A DNA stretch of 44,059 bases, from positions 1 through 44,059 of the forward strand of contig NZ_LHZA01000135.1 in the NCBI RefSeq assembly GCF_001580535.1, read 5' to 3'. Each line of letters starts with the position of its first letter. Positions within the stretch are counted from its first letter, which is position 1. The stretch comes from Acetobacter cerevisiae (GTDB taxonomy: Bacteria > Pseudomonadota > Alphaproteobacteria > Acetobacterales > Acetobacteraceae). Positions 8,221 to 16,150 of the stretch are shown in pieces. The position numbers and the translations under genes were made by a program. The notes under the pieces are model-generated. The model saw only the letters and a list, made by a program, of their open reading frames with translations, made no database searches and had not been told where the DNA came from.

Positions 8221-10155
8221 TCAGGACAGCACATCCTCTGGCCGTTCAGCTGCCAGAATACGCAGGCTGATAGCCGCTTTCTGCAGGGTTTCCTGCACCT
8301 CAAACGGCTTACCGTGCATCTGCCGCAACAGCCATCCTTCCGTCATCCCGGCCCATGCCGTGGCGTCTGTACCCGTCTGCACCCATTTACGCAGAAAGAC
8401 CTGAATGCCGCGTCGGGCGCTGAGCGGCAGAACCGGGTCCTTCGCCACATCCCGCAGGAAAACAATGTGCATGCCCATGGTCATGGCGCGAAACTGCGTT
8501 TGCATATAGGCCAGCCGGACAGGTTGCGGCACGCCCTGCGCATTCCGCAAAATCCGCACAAGGCTGGAGGCACTTTCTGCAAGCCATTGATGCACTGTCA
8601 CCCGGCTACCCGGTGCCCCCAGAGCCTTCAGCCTGCGCTCCACCCAACGGGCCGTGCGCCGCATGTGAGAGTCCACCCGGAATGGCAGGACGAGGCGATA
8701 CGTCCAGCCAACAAAGGTCACGGCGACCAGAAAGGCCATGGCGTTGTTGAAAAAGGCTTCTTCTGAAAAGCGGCTCTGGTTCCCCGGCCCGATCAGAACG
8801 GGCAAGAACATATTAAAAGAAAAGGCATACCCCGCAGTAGCCGGCTTCCGCGCAGCCAGACCACCAATTGTCATGACGATCATCAGCATGACAATCAGCA
8901 CCTCGGGGGCTGTGACCGCAGGCATGATCCAGAATGCATAAATGGCGGCAGCAAACGCACACCAGAGCGCCCCTTTCAAAAAAGGGGTGGAAGCCACAAT
9001 GGGATTTTCCCGCGTCGCCAGCAGACCATAAACCAACGCCACAAAAGAGATAAAGCCAGCCCCCGCAGGCCAGCCCGTCACCTCCCACACCAGCCAGCCA
9101 GCCAGAATGCCCGCGCAGGAACGGATACCGTTTTCAACCGCTTCCAGCGCATGGCGACGGGAGGTCATTTTAAAACGGAAGCGATCTCCGCGTTTTGGGT
9201 GCGCGCAGGCCTCAATATGCTGCCGGGCAATATCATAATCCGCGTAAAGGGAGGCCGGGAGCGGGACATCTGCCTGCGCTCCCTCATTTTTCGGCTCCAG
9301 TAACAACGCCATACCCCGCGCACGGGCCAACACCATAATCATGGCCGCGAGGGCCGCATGGGCGTGGTCTGCTGCGTGGGTGCGAGGCCCCATTTCCAGC
9401 GCATCAAACTCAATGCGGGCGTTAGCCGCCATCAGGTCTGTCAGAACCTGCCCTTGCGTCTGGGCATCCGCCCGCCCGCTGACCAGATCTGACACCACAT
9501 GCCGCACCGTCTGGAAAGCGCCGTTCAGCCGGTCAAGCAGGCGTTTGCGGGCCTGCGTCTGCAAGGTGGGCATAAAAAGGACAGCCAGAAGGGCTTCACA
9601 CACCACACCCAGAATAATGTAGGTGCCGCGCGCAATGGCGATATCAAAAACCTGATCAGGCTGCGCAATGGCACCCGTGGCGACAATGGCTGAGGTAAAG
9701 CCTGTGAGCACCAGACCATACGCCCGATAGCTTTCCAGAAAGGTCGCTCCGCCACAGCACAGGCCAATCCATACAGCAAGGCAGCAGAAAAACAGAGCGG
9801 AGGCCTGCGGGAAAGCGGCAATCAGCGCCACCCCAATACAGCAGCCCAGCACCGTCCCGGCGATACGCCAGCGCGCCTTGGACAGACTTTCCCCGCGCGA
9901 GGATTGCGCCACCACCCAGACTGTCAGCGGAGCCCACTGGGGGCTGTCCAGTTCCATGCCCATGGCAATCAGCAAGGACAGGACAGCTGCCAGGGAGGAG
10001 CGGACGGCAAAGATCACGTCCATGACCGAGGGCTCAAGCAGCCAGCTCAGCTTACTGCGCCAGGACGTGCGCGGACCACCGAAGAAGAGCCTGCCCAGCA
10101 AGCCTCCATCAGGTCTGACCATGCTCTGACCTGTCATGATAGTATCCCGGCGCAT
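8221..10155 (-). CDS. FUSC-family (aromatic acid exporter-like) inner membrane protein
   Basis: The 644-residue protein has the duplicated architecture of the FUSC/AaeB/YccS group: a first block of about six membrane segments (residues ~45-200), a soluble alpha-helical stretch, a second membrane block (~345-490), then a helical cytoplasmic tail. The motif WAPLTVWVVAQSSRGESLSKARWRIAGTVLG is the typical first-block signature. Such proteins pump aromatic carboxylic acids or similar toxic weak acids out of the cell, usually with a membrane fusion partner that I do not see here. The start at 10155 has an excellent AGGAGGGGG site. The LysR gene lies 90 bases upstream on the same strand and is the likely regulator. 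Confidence 0.88.
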   Translation of the reverse strand: MRRDTIMTGQSMVRPDGGLLGRLFFGGPRTSWRSKLSWLLEPSVMDVIFAVRSSLAAVLSLLIAMGMELDSPQWAPLTVWVVAQSSRGESLSKARWRIAGTVLGCCIGVALIAAFPQASALFFCCLAVWIGLCCGGATFLESYRAYGLVLTGFTSAIVATGAIAQPDQVFDIAIARGTYIILGVVCEALLAVLFMPTLQTQARKRLLDRLNGAFQTVRHVVSDLVSGRADAQTQGQVLTDLMAANARIEFDALEMGPRTHAADHAHAALAAMIMVLARARGMALLLEPKNEGAQADVPLPASLYADYDIARQHIEACAHPKRGDRFRFKMTSRRHALEAVENGIRSCAGILAGWLVWEVTGWPAGAGFISFVALVYGLLATRENPIVASTPFLKGALWCAFAAAIYAFWIMPAVTAPEVLIVMLMIVMTIGGLAARKPATAGYAFSFNMFLPVLIGPGNQSRFSEEAFFNNAMAFLVAVTFVGWTYRLVLPFRVDSHMRRTARWVERRLKALGAPGSRVTVHQWLAESASSLVRILRNAQGVPQPVRLAYMQTQFRAMTMGMHIVFLRDVAKDPVLPLSARRGIQVFLRKWVQTGTDATAWAGMTEGWLLRQMHGKPFEVQETLQKAAISLRILAAERPEDVLS

Positions 10156-10245
10156 GGCACCCCCTCCTGCACGAAGCGGGACAATGCGAAAAACCGAGGG
10201 CCTTCGTCCAAATGTTTGTAATGATCAGGTGATAAAGCCTGCTTA

Positions 10246-11148
10246 TCAGACTGAATAAATGTCTGCCACGTTCAGGGTCTGCGCCACATCCCACAGGCGC
10301 GTCAGCAACATGCTTGTGTTGGGTTGGGTGAGCCGCACAAGCCCGACATCGGGCGATGCACATCCGTTAATGCGTCTGAGCTGAAGGCCGGAAAGCCCGA
10401 CCCGCTCCGGCAACGCCGCCACCGGCAGGATACTGGCCAGACGGCCGCCGAGCAGTTCCGCATGCAACAGTTCCAGCGCATCGGTTTCCAGCATCACGGT
10501 CGGGGTCACGTCAGCGTCTCTGAATCCGGCATCCACCAGTTGCCGGCTGCGCATATTGCGGCTGAGCAGACACAGCGGCAGTGAGGCAATCTCCGCCCAG
10601 GAGCAGTGCTTACCGGCAGGAAGCTGGACCGAAGCCGCCGCAGCCAGCACATGCTGTTCCGCATACAAAGGCCGCGCCTCAAACACGCCGTCACCCGGCA
10701 ACTGGTCCAGATACATGATGCCCAGTTGCAAGTGATGCTCCCGGAGCATCCGGGTAATGTCTGCGCTGGAATAAACCTTCACTTCCACATGCAGAGCCGG
10801 AACAGCCGCGCGAAAACATTCCAGCAGCAGCGGGACAACCTGTATGGCGGGCGGCATAACGCCAATGGAGAGCGAGCCTCCGGCAATATCCTGCGCAAAA
10901 GCAGCTTCCTGCTTCAACCCGTCCAGCGCGGCCAGTGTCTGGCGCGCCCAGACCAGCACACGCTTGCCCTCTTCCGTCAGGCCATAAAAGCGCCGGTTCC
11001 GCTGGATGATGGTAATCCCAAGCTCGTTTTCAAGCTGGCGAATACCCGCAGACAAAGCAGGCTGAGAGACGCCACAGCTTTCCGCTGCACGGGAGAAATG
11101 ACGGCACCGGTCCAGCGCAATCAGATAAGTCAGTTGCCGCAGAAACAC
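10246..11148 (-). CDS. LysR-family transcriptional regulator (upstream of FUSC)
   Basis: This 300-residue protein has an N-terminal winged helix-turn-helix (FLRQLTYLIALDRCRHFSRAAESCGVSQPALSAGIRQLENELG, residues 2-44) and a periplasmic-binding-like effector domain from about residue 90. It resembles the CynR/OxyR-like group only in general layout. The start is GTG at 11148. It is on the same strand as, and 90 bases upstream of, the FUSC exporter gene, which suggests control of that exporter in response to an aromatic acid; this is inference from position. Confidence 0.9.
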   Translation of the reverse strand: MFLRQLTYLIALDRCRHFSRAAESCGVSQPALSAGIRQLENELGITIIQRNRRFYGLTEEGKRVLVWARQTLAALDGLKQEAAFAQDIAGGSLSIGVMPPAIQVVPLLLECFRAAVPALHVEVKVYSSADITRMLREHHLQLGIMYLDQLPGDGVFEARPLYAEQHVLAAAASVQLPAGKHCSWAEIASLPLCLLSRNMRSRQLVDAGFRDADVTPTVMLETDALELLHAELLGGRLASILPVAALPERVGLSGLQLRRINGCASPDVGLVRLTQPNTSMLLTRLWDVAQTLNVADIYSV

Positions 11149-11181
11149 CGTATACCTCGCACAATCGGCTCTTTAAAATGC

Positions 11182-12096
11182 TTACTGTGCATCCGTATGC
11201 GCCTGTAGGGCACTCTGGTCAAAAACCTGATGCGCCCCGGCAGGCGCGCAGAGATGGCCTTTAAAAGCGGCCCGTTGCTCCCCCTGCCCGACCTTCAGCA
11301 CAAGCCATGCGGGCTGCACACAATTATGGCTGTCATCAAACACCTCACCGGAAACCCAGTGCAGTGTGGCCTCACGCACAGCGCCGGGTTCTATAAGGGC
11401 AGGCTCAACATGCTGCGTGGCTTTGGCCCCATGAGGACCGGGCTGACGCGCCCGAACAGGTGAGCGCCTGAAAACAGACAGCTTAGCCCCACTTTTGTCT
11501 TCAAACTGCACAAGCGGGACTGGCGGCAGGGTGCAGGCTTCCGCCCCTGTATTACGCACGGTGAGCACGGTGCCGGACTGGGACATACCATCAAACGCGC
11601 CGTTCCGGTCATCCAGCGTCACGTTCAGATGCGCGGCCTGACAGGCGACCGGGGTATGCCGGGCAGCGGACGACGCTGACACGCCAGCCGCACCAGCGCC
11701 CGCAAGAGGCGTTGCTTCAAAGCTCTTCACGCTGCCCGTGGCGGGGTCCAGATGGCAGGACCACTGGAAGGGCGTCCAGCTTATGCCATCTGCCGCCTGC
11801 CGGAACTGCCCCCGCCCCTGCAACAAAGAGGAACTGACCAGCACCTGACTACCGGACTGATCATCCTGCAAAAAAAACCGATCATCTGCTCCCAGACGCG
11901 TCAGCGGTGCGCGTGCAGCGCTCTGGCAGAGGAAGGTCGTCATCTTCCAGACCAGACTCTGGTTCTGCACCGCAGCACGATCCTGCGGGTTCTGAATGGC
12001 CGCAACCTGGCGATTGATGCTGTCCATCTCGGCTTTGGACGGCTGGCTCTCACGGCCCTCCGCCGCAAAAACGGGCGCACTGAACAGAAGCGCCAT
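11182..12096 (-). CDS. Secreted protein with DUF4232-like C-terminal domain; 5' end uncertain
   Basis: The 304-residue reading has a C-terminal domain (about residues 145-295) like DUF4232: CQAAHLNVTLDD, LTVRNTGAEACTLPPVPLVQFED and late paired cysteines (CVQPAWLVLKV, GHLC), a beta-sandwich of unknown role. The N-terminal half begins with PVFAAEG and holds two cysteines. From the ATG at 12096 only about 12 residues precede the apparent signal-peptidase site (VFAA), too short and uncharged for a signal peptide. The same frame stays open upstream to a TGA near 12190 without ATG, GTG or TTG. A GTG at 12145 in another frame would give a good signal peptide if one G were lost from the G4 at 12114-12117. 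See the finding. Confidence 0.7.
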   Translation of the reverse strand: MALLFSAPVFAAEGRESQPSKAEMDSINRQVAAIQNPQDRAAVQNQSLVWKMTTFLCQSAARAPLTRLGADDRFFLQDDQSGSQVLVSSSLLQGRGQFRQAADGISWTPFQWSCHLDPATGSVKSFEATPLAGAGAAGVSASSAARHTPVACQAAHLNVTLDDRNGAFDGMSQSGTVLTVRNTGAEACTLPPVPLVQFEDKSGAKLSVFRRSPVRARQPGPHGAKATQHVEPALIEPGAVREATLHWVSGEVFDDSHNCVQPAWLVLKVGQGEQRAAFKGHLCAPAGAHQVFDQSALQAHTDAQ

Positions 12097-12248
12097 AAGG
12101 CTAACGCCTGCGGCCCCGACCTTGTAAAAGCTTGATATGCTGCACGTTTTTAGATGATGCGTGAGAGTTGGGAGCAGATCAAGCCATCATCCCCGCAGAG
12201 GCCTGATGCATTTCTCATAATAAATCAAAAAATAAGTCTTGAAATCTA

Positions 12249-12272
12249 TCTTAAGATATTTATATCGTAAGA
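12249..12272. promoter_or_regulatory. Inverted repeat at the PadR start, probable autoregulatory operator
   Basis: TCTTAAGATA and TATCGTAAGA form a 10+4+10 inverted repeat with one mismatch, ending just before the PadR start codon. The left half also contains the perfect 12-base palindrome TATCTTAAGATA (12247-12258). PadR proteins usually repress their own promoters through such elements. Confidence 0.7.
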
Positions 12273-12273
12273 C

Positions 12274-12915
12274 ATGATGAAAACACAGAAACACGATCGT
12301 CCCTCCCGTCATCCTCACCACGCCGCCGGACCGCGCGGCGAACGCCACGGCGGAGGCCGGGGCTTTGGCCGCGGTTTTGGAGGGGGCTTCGGACGAGGCC
12401 CCGGCAGAGGAGAATTCCCCAAAGGCCGCAAACTCAGCTCGGAGGAACTCCAGCTCATCCTGCTCGCCCTGCTCGCTGAACAGCCTGCACATGGTTACGA
12501 ACTGATCCGCCTGCTGGAAGAAAAATCCGGCGGCTTCTATGCGCCCAGCCCCGGCATGGTCTACCCGGCTCTCACCTATCTGGAAGAAATTGGCCACACC
12601 TCCGTCACTCAGCAGGGCAACCGCAAGCTATATAGCCTGACGGACGAAGGCCGGGCTTTTCTGGAAGAAAACCGCGAGCAGGCAGACCGTATTCTGGAAA
12701 CCCTCGCTCGCATTGGCAGCCGCATGAGCGAAGTGCGGGAAGCCTTTGCCGGGGTCAACGCGGTTGATCCGGAAGCCGCTGATGCCCTGCATCAGGCGCG
12801 CCACGCCCTCAAACAGGCCATGATGCGCAAACGCGGCTGCTCCCCGGATGCTCTTAAGCGCATTACGCAGATCCTCACCGCGGCGGCTGAGGAAATCTCA
12901 AAAATCCCGGAGTAA
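12274..12915 (+). CDS. PadR-family regulator resembling YqjI
   Basis: The 213-residue protein has a low-complexity N-terminus rich in His, Gly and Arg (residues ~1-50, with HPHH, ERHGGGRGFGRGFGGGFGRG) followed by a PadR winged helix: ELQLILLALLAEQPAHGYELIRLLEEKSGGFYAPSPGMVYPALTYLEE (about 57-105), then a helical dimerisation tail. This layout matches E. coli YqjI, a nickel-responsive repressor that controls the ferric reductase gene yqjH, whose His/Cys/Gly-rich start binds metal. Here there are several His but no Cys in that region, so metal response is possible but unproven. No yqjH-like gene is next to it. An inverted repeat overlaps the start region, suggesting autorepression. Confidence 0.9.
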   Translation: MMKTQKHDRPSRHPHHAAGPRGERHGGGRGFGRGFGGGFGRGPGRGEFPKGRKLSSEELQLILLALLAEQPAHGYELIRLLEEKSGGFYAPSPGMVYPALTYLEEIGHTSVTQQGNRKLYSLTDEGRAFLEENREQADRILETLARIGSRMSEVREAFAGVNAVDPEAADALHQARHALKQAMMRKRGCSPDALKRITQILTAAAEEISKIPE

Positions 12916-12930
12916 AATCCCGGATTTTTT
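12900..12930 (+). terminator. Possible terminator overlapping the PadR stop
   Basis: AAAAATCC can pair with GGATTTTT across a 14-base loop containing the stop codon, ending in a T run. The sequence also contains AAAATCCCGGA twice in direct orientation. The stem is AT-rich, so termination would be weak. Confidence 0.35.
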
Positions 12931-13045
12931 CCTGACAGGTCTGGCCGCAGTGTATGCTGCCGCCAGATGAGACCTCTGGCAGAGACCGTCTGCTCATGGC
13001 ATGAAGGCTCTCGTGTCAGACGCCTGCCCCTGAAAAGAGATCCGC

Positions 13046-13327
13046 ATGACGCACAGTAAACCACGCATCACCATCCACTACTGCACGCAATGCAACTGGC
13101 TTTTGCGGGCTGCGTGGATGGCGCAGGAATTGCTTTCCACGTTTGGAGAAACGCTGGGCGGCGTGACACTGGTGCCGGATAGCGGTGGCCGGTTTGAAAT
13201 CCATGTGGATGATCAGCTGGCCTGGGAGCGCAAGCGAGATGGCGGCTTCCCCGGCCCGAAAGAGCTGAAGCAGAGAGTGCGGGATATCATTTCCCCTCAG
13301 CAGGACCTCGGCCATATCGACCGCTAG
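13046..13327 (+). CDS. SelT/SelW/SelH (Rdx) family CxxC protein
   Basis: This 93-residue protein fits the bacterial SelW-like Rdx family: an N-terminal beta strand followed by the redox motif CTQC (Cys13, Cys16) in ITIHYCTQCNWLLRAAWMAQELL, then the family segment LVPDSGGRFEIHVDD and the ending GFPGPKELKQRVRDII. In many eukaryotic members the second Cys position is selenocysteine; here both are cysteine. The fold is thioredoxin-like, and the bacterial function is unknown, thought to be thiol redox. It stands 130 bases after the PadR gene and 50 before the reductase gene. Confidence 0.88.
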   Translation: MTHSKPRITIHYCTQCNWLLRAAWMAQELLSTFGETLGGVTLVPDSGGRFEIHVDDQLAWERKRDGGFPGPKELKQRVRDIISPQQDLGHIDR

Positions 13328-13377
13328 CGGCGGTTTAAAACGCGCTTTCCCTGCCCTTTTCTGGCATAATCCCGCGC

Positions 13378-14268
13378 ATGAAACACTATTCCGCCGCCCA
13401 GACCCGTGACGCCCTCCCCTTTCCGGCTCTGGTAGACGCTCTGGCCCTGACGGCTCAGGCCTATGCAGAGGGCTCCATTGTGTGCCCCGAACGCAGCGTC
13501 GTCCCCGTCCCCGGCGGCTCCACGCTCCTGATGACCATGCCTTCGGTCAGTCAGGATCTTCTTGTCACCAAGCTACTGACAATCTGCCCGGACAATGCCG
13601 GCACTGACCGCCCCACCATTCAGGGCCAGGTCACCTGTGCCGACGCCCATACCGGCGAGCTCCTCTTCTCACTGGACGGTCCAACCGTAACCATGCGCCG
13701 CACCTCAGCCATCAGTCTGCTGGGCGTTCAGCTTCTGGCGCGTGGGCCCGTGCGACGCGTGCTGATAATTGGCACCGGCACGCAGGCCCGCGCCCATTGT
13801 GAAGCCTTTGCCGCCCTGTATCCTGACGCCACGCTTGTGGTACGCGCCCGCACGCCGGAGCGCGCGACCACCTTCTGCCAGCAACAGGCCGACCTGCCTT
13901 TACATATCCGCCCCGAACGCCCTGACGAAGAGCGCTTTGATGTCGTCCTGACCGTCACCAGCAGCCGGGAGGTTTTGTATGACGGACCACCTGATCCAGA
14001 CTGTCTGGTGGTTGGTGTCGGGGCCTTCCAGCCCGACATGATTGAAGTTGGCCCGCAAATTGTGCGGAACAGCACCCTCTATGTGGATGACCCGATTGGC
14101 GCCCCAAGCGAGGCCGGCGATCTCATTCAGGCAGGCGTCAACTGGGCAGATGTGCGGGCACTTGCTTCTGCCCTACACACCTCGCCCCCGAAAGACCGTC
14201 CCATCTTTTTCAAATCCGTCGGCTGTGCCGCGTGGGATCTGGCGGCTTGCCGGGTGCTGGCGCCTTAA
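13378..14268 (+). CDS. Ornithine cyclodeaminase/mu-crystallin family protein, probable delta1-pyrroline-2-carboxylate reductase
   Basis: The 296-residue product has the OCD/mu-crystallin fold: an N-terminal dimerisation half with the conserved VPGGSTLLMTMPSVSQDLLVTKLLTI segment and the GPTVTMRRTSAISLLG block (near residue 100), then a Rossmann NAD(P) site VLIIGTGTQARAHCEAF (residues ~123-140). Members of this branch that are about 300 residues long often reduce delta1-pyrroline-2-carboxylate or delta1-piperideine-2-carboxylate to L-proline or L-pipecolate, and salvage the product of D-proline or cis-3-hydroxyproline catabolism. Alternatives are ornithine cyclodeaminase or an alanine dehydrogenase. 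It is convergent with the nuclease gene (24-base gap) and far from the hydroxyproline cluster, so a link to it is possible only by theme. Confidence 0.78.
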   Translation: MKHYSAAQTRDALPFPALVDALALTAQAYAEGSIVCPERSVVPVPGGSTLLMTMPSVSQDLLVTKLLTICPDNAGTDRPTIQGQVTCADAHTGELLFSLDGPTVTMRRTSAISLLGVQLLARGPVRRVLIIGTGTQARAHCEAFAALYPDATLVVRARTPERATTFCQQQADLPLHIRPERPDEERFDVVLTVTSSREVLYDGPPDPDCLVVGVGAFQPDMIEVGPQIVRNSTLYVDDPIGAPSEAGDLIQAGVNWADVRALASALHTSPPKDRPIFFKSVGCAAWDLAACRVLAP

Positions 14269-14292
14269 ACGGCCCTCGGCTCTCCGCCAGCG

Positions 14293-15174
14293 TTACGGCA
14301 CCAGAGACTTCACCAGAGCGCGCAGGGCTTTCTGTGCGGCCTTCTTACCCCATTCTTTCAGCAACTTGCGGGTCCGGTCCTGTTTAGCCAGCGCATAGGG
14401 GCTTTCCCGAATAGGCGGCATGCCTGAAACGTGATCCTTCATGGATGCAGGCAGTGCCGGAAACGGATCAATATTCACCAGCCGGATCAGCATCGCGACA
14501 CTGGTAATCCGGCAGGACGGTCGCGCGGTATTCAGGCAGACATACGCGCCCGTGCCATTCCCGGCCGGGTCATACACAGCTTTCCATGTCACGGTCGGGA
14601 CGGGAATGTGATGGGAGCCGATAGTTCTGAACTGGTCCGGATCATAACCCGGTCCGGTCACCACAAAAATCTCCCCTTCCTCCCGCGCCCAGCCGCGCAC
14701 GGCACTTTCCACCCCTTCCCACGGGCCACGATTAAGCTCCGGCGTTTGCGGCACAATGTTGGAAAGCAGAAAGCTTTGTTTCTGGGCCGCCGCCCCGGCC
14801 TCATCCCCGCTGGGCGTCATGTGCCCACGGTCGTAATGAGAGCGGGTATAATCAGCGGTTAATGCCTGCATGGTGGAAGGCAAGCGCGTGTCCGGCTGAA
14901 AATTGTCATGCCGCTGCATCTTGTCGGCAATTTCCAGATTTTCTTCCGTCAGATCTTCCGCAGACCAAAGCGGGCCGCGCGTCTGTTCTGAGGCCAACAC
15001 GGCATACTGGTCATTACACAGCATAACAGTCCCGATCCGTGCCGTCTCGGACAGGACGGCTGGCGGGACACCTTTGGCAAACAGATCTGGGCAACTTGCA
15101 GCATTGGCAACGGGAGCCACTGCTACGGAAGACAAGCACAGCAGTCCCGCTGCACCAAAGAAAACTTTCAGCAC
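14293..15174 (-). CDS. Secreted DNA/RNA non-specific endonuclease (DRGH family)
   Basis: The product (about 293 residues from the GTG at 15174) is exported: the start VLKVFFGAAGLLCLSSVAVA is a signal peptide with cleavage near ANA-A. The mature domain has the NUC1-type active-site motif DRGHMTPSGD (near residue 120) with the catalytic His, the metal-binding Asn in LLSNIVPQTPELNRGPWE, and the GEIFVVTGPGYDP strand. These enzymes cut DNA and RNA with Mg2+, here in the periplasm or outside. A longer ATG start at 15222 would overlap the exonuclease gene by 41 bases; the GTG has AGGA upstream and lies 7 bases after that gene's stop, suggesting an operon. Confidence 0.9.
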   Translation of the reverse strand: MLKVFFGAAGLLCLSSVAVAPVANAASCPDLFAKGVPPAVLSETARIGTVMLCNDQYAVLASEQTRGPLWSAEDLTEENLEIADKMQRHDNFQPDTRLPSTMQALTADYTRSHYDRGHMTPSGDEAGAAAQKQSFLLSNIVPQTPELNRGPWEGVESAVRGWAREEGEIFVVTGPGYDPDQFRTIGSHHIPVPTVTWKAVYDPAGNGTGAYVCLNTARPSCRITSVAMLIRLVNIDPFPALPASMKDHVSGMPPIRESPYALAKQDRTRKLLKEWGKKAAQKALRALVKSLVP

Positions 15175-15181
15175 GTTTGTC

Positions 15182-16063
15182 CTAAACCCGGCTCGTAAAG
15201 CGGTCTGTGGCTTTAATCTCACTGACAGTCAGCTCAACACCCCGCCGGTAAATCTCATCCCGCAAAAAGGTCTCTTCCTCCTCCCGTTTTTCAGGAGGCA
15301 GGTCGATAAACCATGCCTTAGGCCGCCCGTCCATGCCGTCATTCCAGCGATAGCCACGGGCCTTCAGAACGTCCTTGCTTTCAAAGGGTGCCTGCGTTGC
15401 CCAGATCCGCACCCAGACCGAGCGGGCGCGATCCAGCAAATAGGAGAGCGCACTTCGCCCCTCCGGGAAGCCGCAATAGCCCAGCAGCGCAAGGCTCGCC
15501 AGACAGTCATCCGTGGCGCGATGACCGTCAAAAAAGAACCCGGCCTGTGTTGCCAGATAGCCCAGTTTCCGCCCCTCGAAGCCAGCCTCGTCCCACGGCA
15601 CATCTGCCATGGAACAAGCCCACGGTTTTTCCGCAAAGGCGGGGCAAAAGGCTTCAATAAACGGACGGTCAAATGCGGCGTTATGCGCAATCACCAGAGA
15701 GGCATCGGCCGCAAAATCGGCCACCTCATCCGGCGCAATGCTGTGCCCGGCCAGCATGTCCTGCGTCAGCCCGGTCAGCTCCGTGATACGCTGCGGCACG
15801 GGCACGGAGGGTTCACGCAGGCGGCTGAAAGCCGGCAAGACGCCAATCAGGCCGCCATCCAGCGTATAGGCAAACGGCACCATGCCAATTTCGATAATTT
15901 CATCAAGGGCTGCATCCAGCCCTGTGGTCTCAAGGTCCAGAAACAGACCTTTGCGCACTCTGCGCCCCTGCGGCATGGCCTCCAGCCAATGCGGCCGCAG
16001 GCGGCGCAGCACACGATAATCGCCTGAGCGCTCCAGCGTTCGGGCAAGATTTTCCAAAGACAT
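15182..16063 (-). CDS. DnaQ-like DEDDh 3'-5' exonuclease
   Basis: This 293-residue cytoplasmic protein carries the exonuclease motifs of the DEDDh group: ExoI FLDLETTGLD (Asp and Glu, near residue 42), ExoII HNAAFDRPFIE, and ExoIII HRATDDCLA with the His and Asp. The C-terminal third (SKDVLKARGYRWNDGMDGRPKAWFIDL) is typical of the proteobacterial 3'-5' exonuclease proteins related to DNA polymerase III epsilon but not part of the polymerase. The start at 16063 is supported by CAGGAG 7 bases upstream; an ATG at 16087 is weaker. It is followed closely by the secreted nuclease gene on the same strand. Its substrate is unknown. Confidence 0.9.
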   Translation of the reverse strand: MSLENLARTLERSGDYRVLRRLRPHWLEAMPQGRRVRKGLFLDLETTGLDAALDEIIEIGMVPFAYTLDGGLIGVLPAFSRLREPSVPVPQRITELTGLTQDMLAGHSIAPDEVADFAADASLVIAHNAAFDRPFIEAFCPAFAEKPWACSMADVPWDEAGFEGRKLGYLATQAGFFFDGHRATDDCLASLALLGYCGFPEGRSALSYLLDRARSVWVRIWATQAPFESKDVLKARGYRWNDGMDGRPKAWFIDLPPEKREEEETFLRDEIYRRGVELTVSEIKATDRFTSRV

Positions 16064-16150
16064 GTCAGCTCCTGAACCTGCGCGCAACTTATGCAGCGTT
16101 GCGCGCAGAGGCCAGAAGATTTTTCCCCCTCCCCCTCAGAAATTCAGGAC

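Noticed and set aside
11149-11156. GTATAC next to the LysR start at 11148
   Set aside because: The flanks (ACCGTATACCTC) do not fit the cluster consensus well, and the gene is unrelated to hydroxyproline; chance match likely.
12301-12430. GGC-rich low-complexity run as a possible repeat array or CRISPR-like element
   Set aside because: It is the coding sequence for the Gly/Arg-rich head of the PadR protein, with no regular spacing.
15182-15222. 41-base overlap of nuclease and exonuclease genes
   Set aside because: The nuclease has a better GTG start at 15174 with a proper signal peptide and no overlap.
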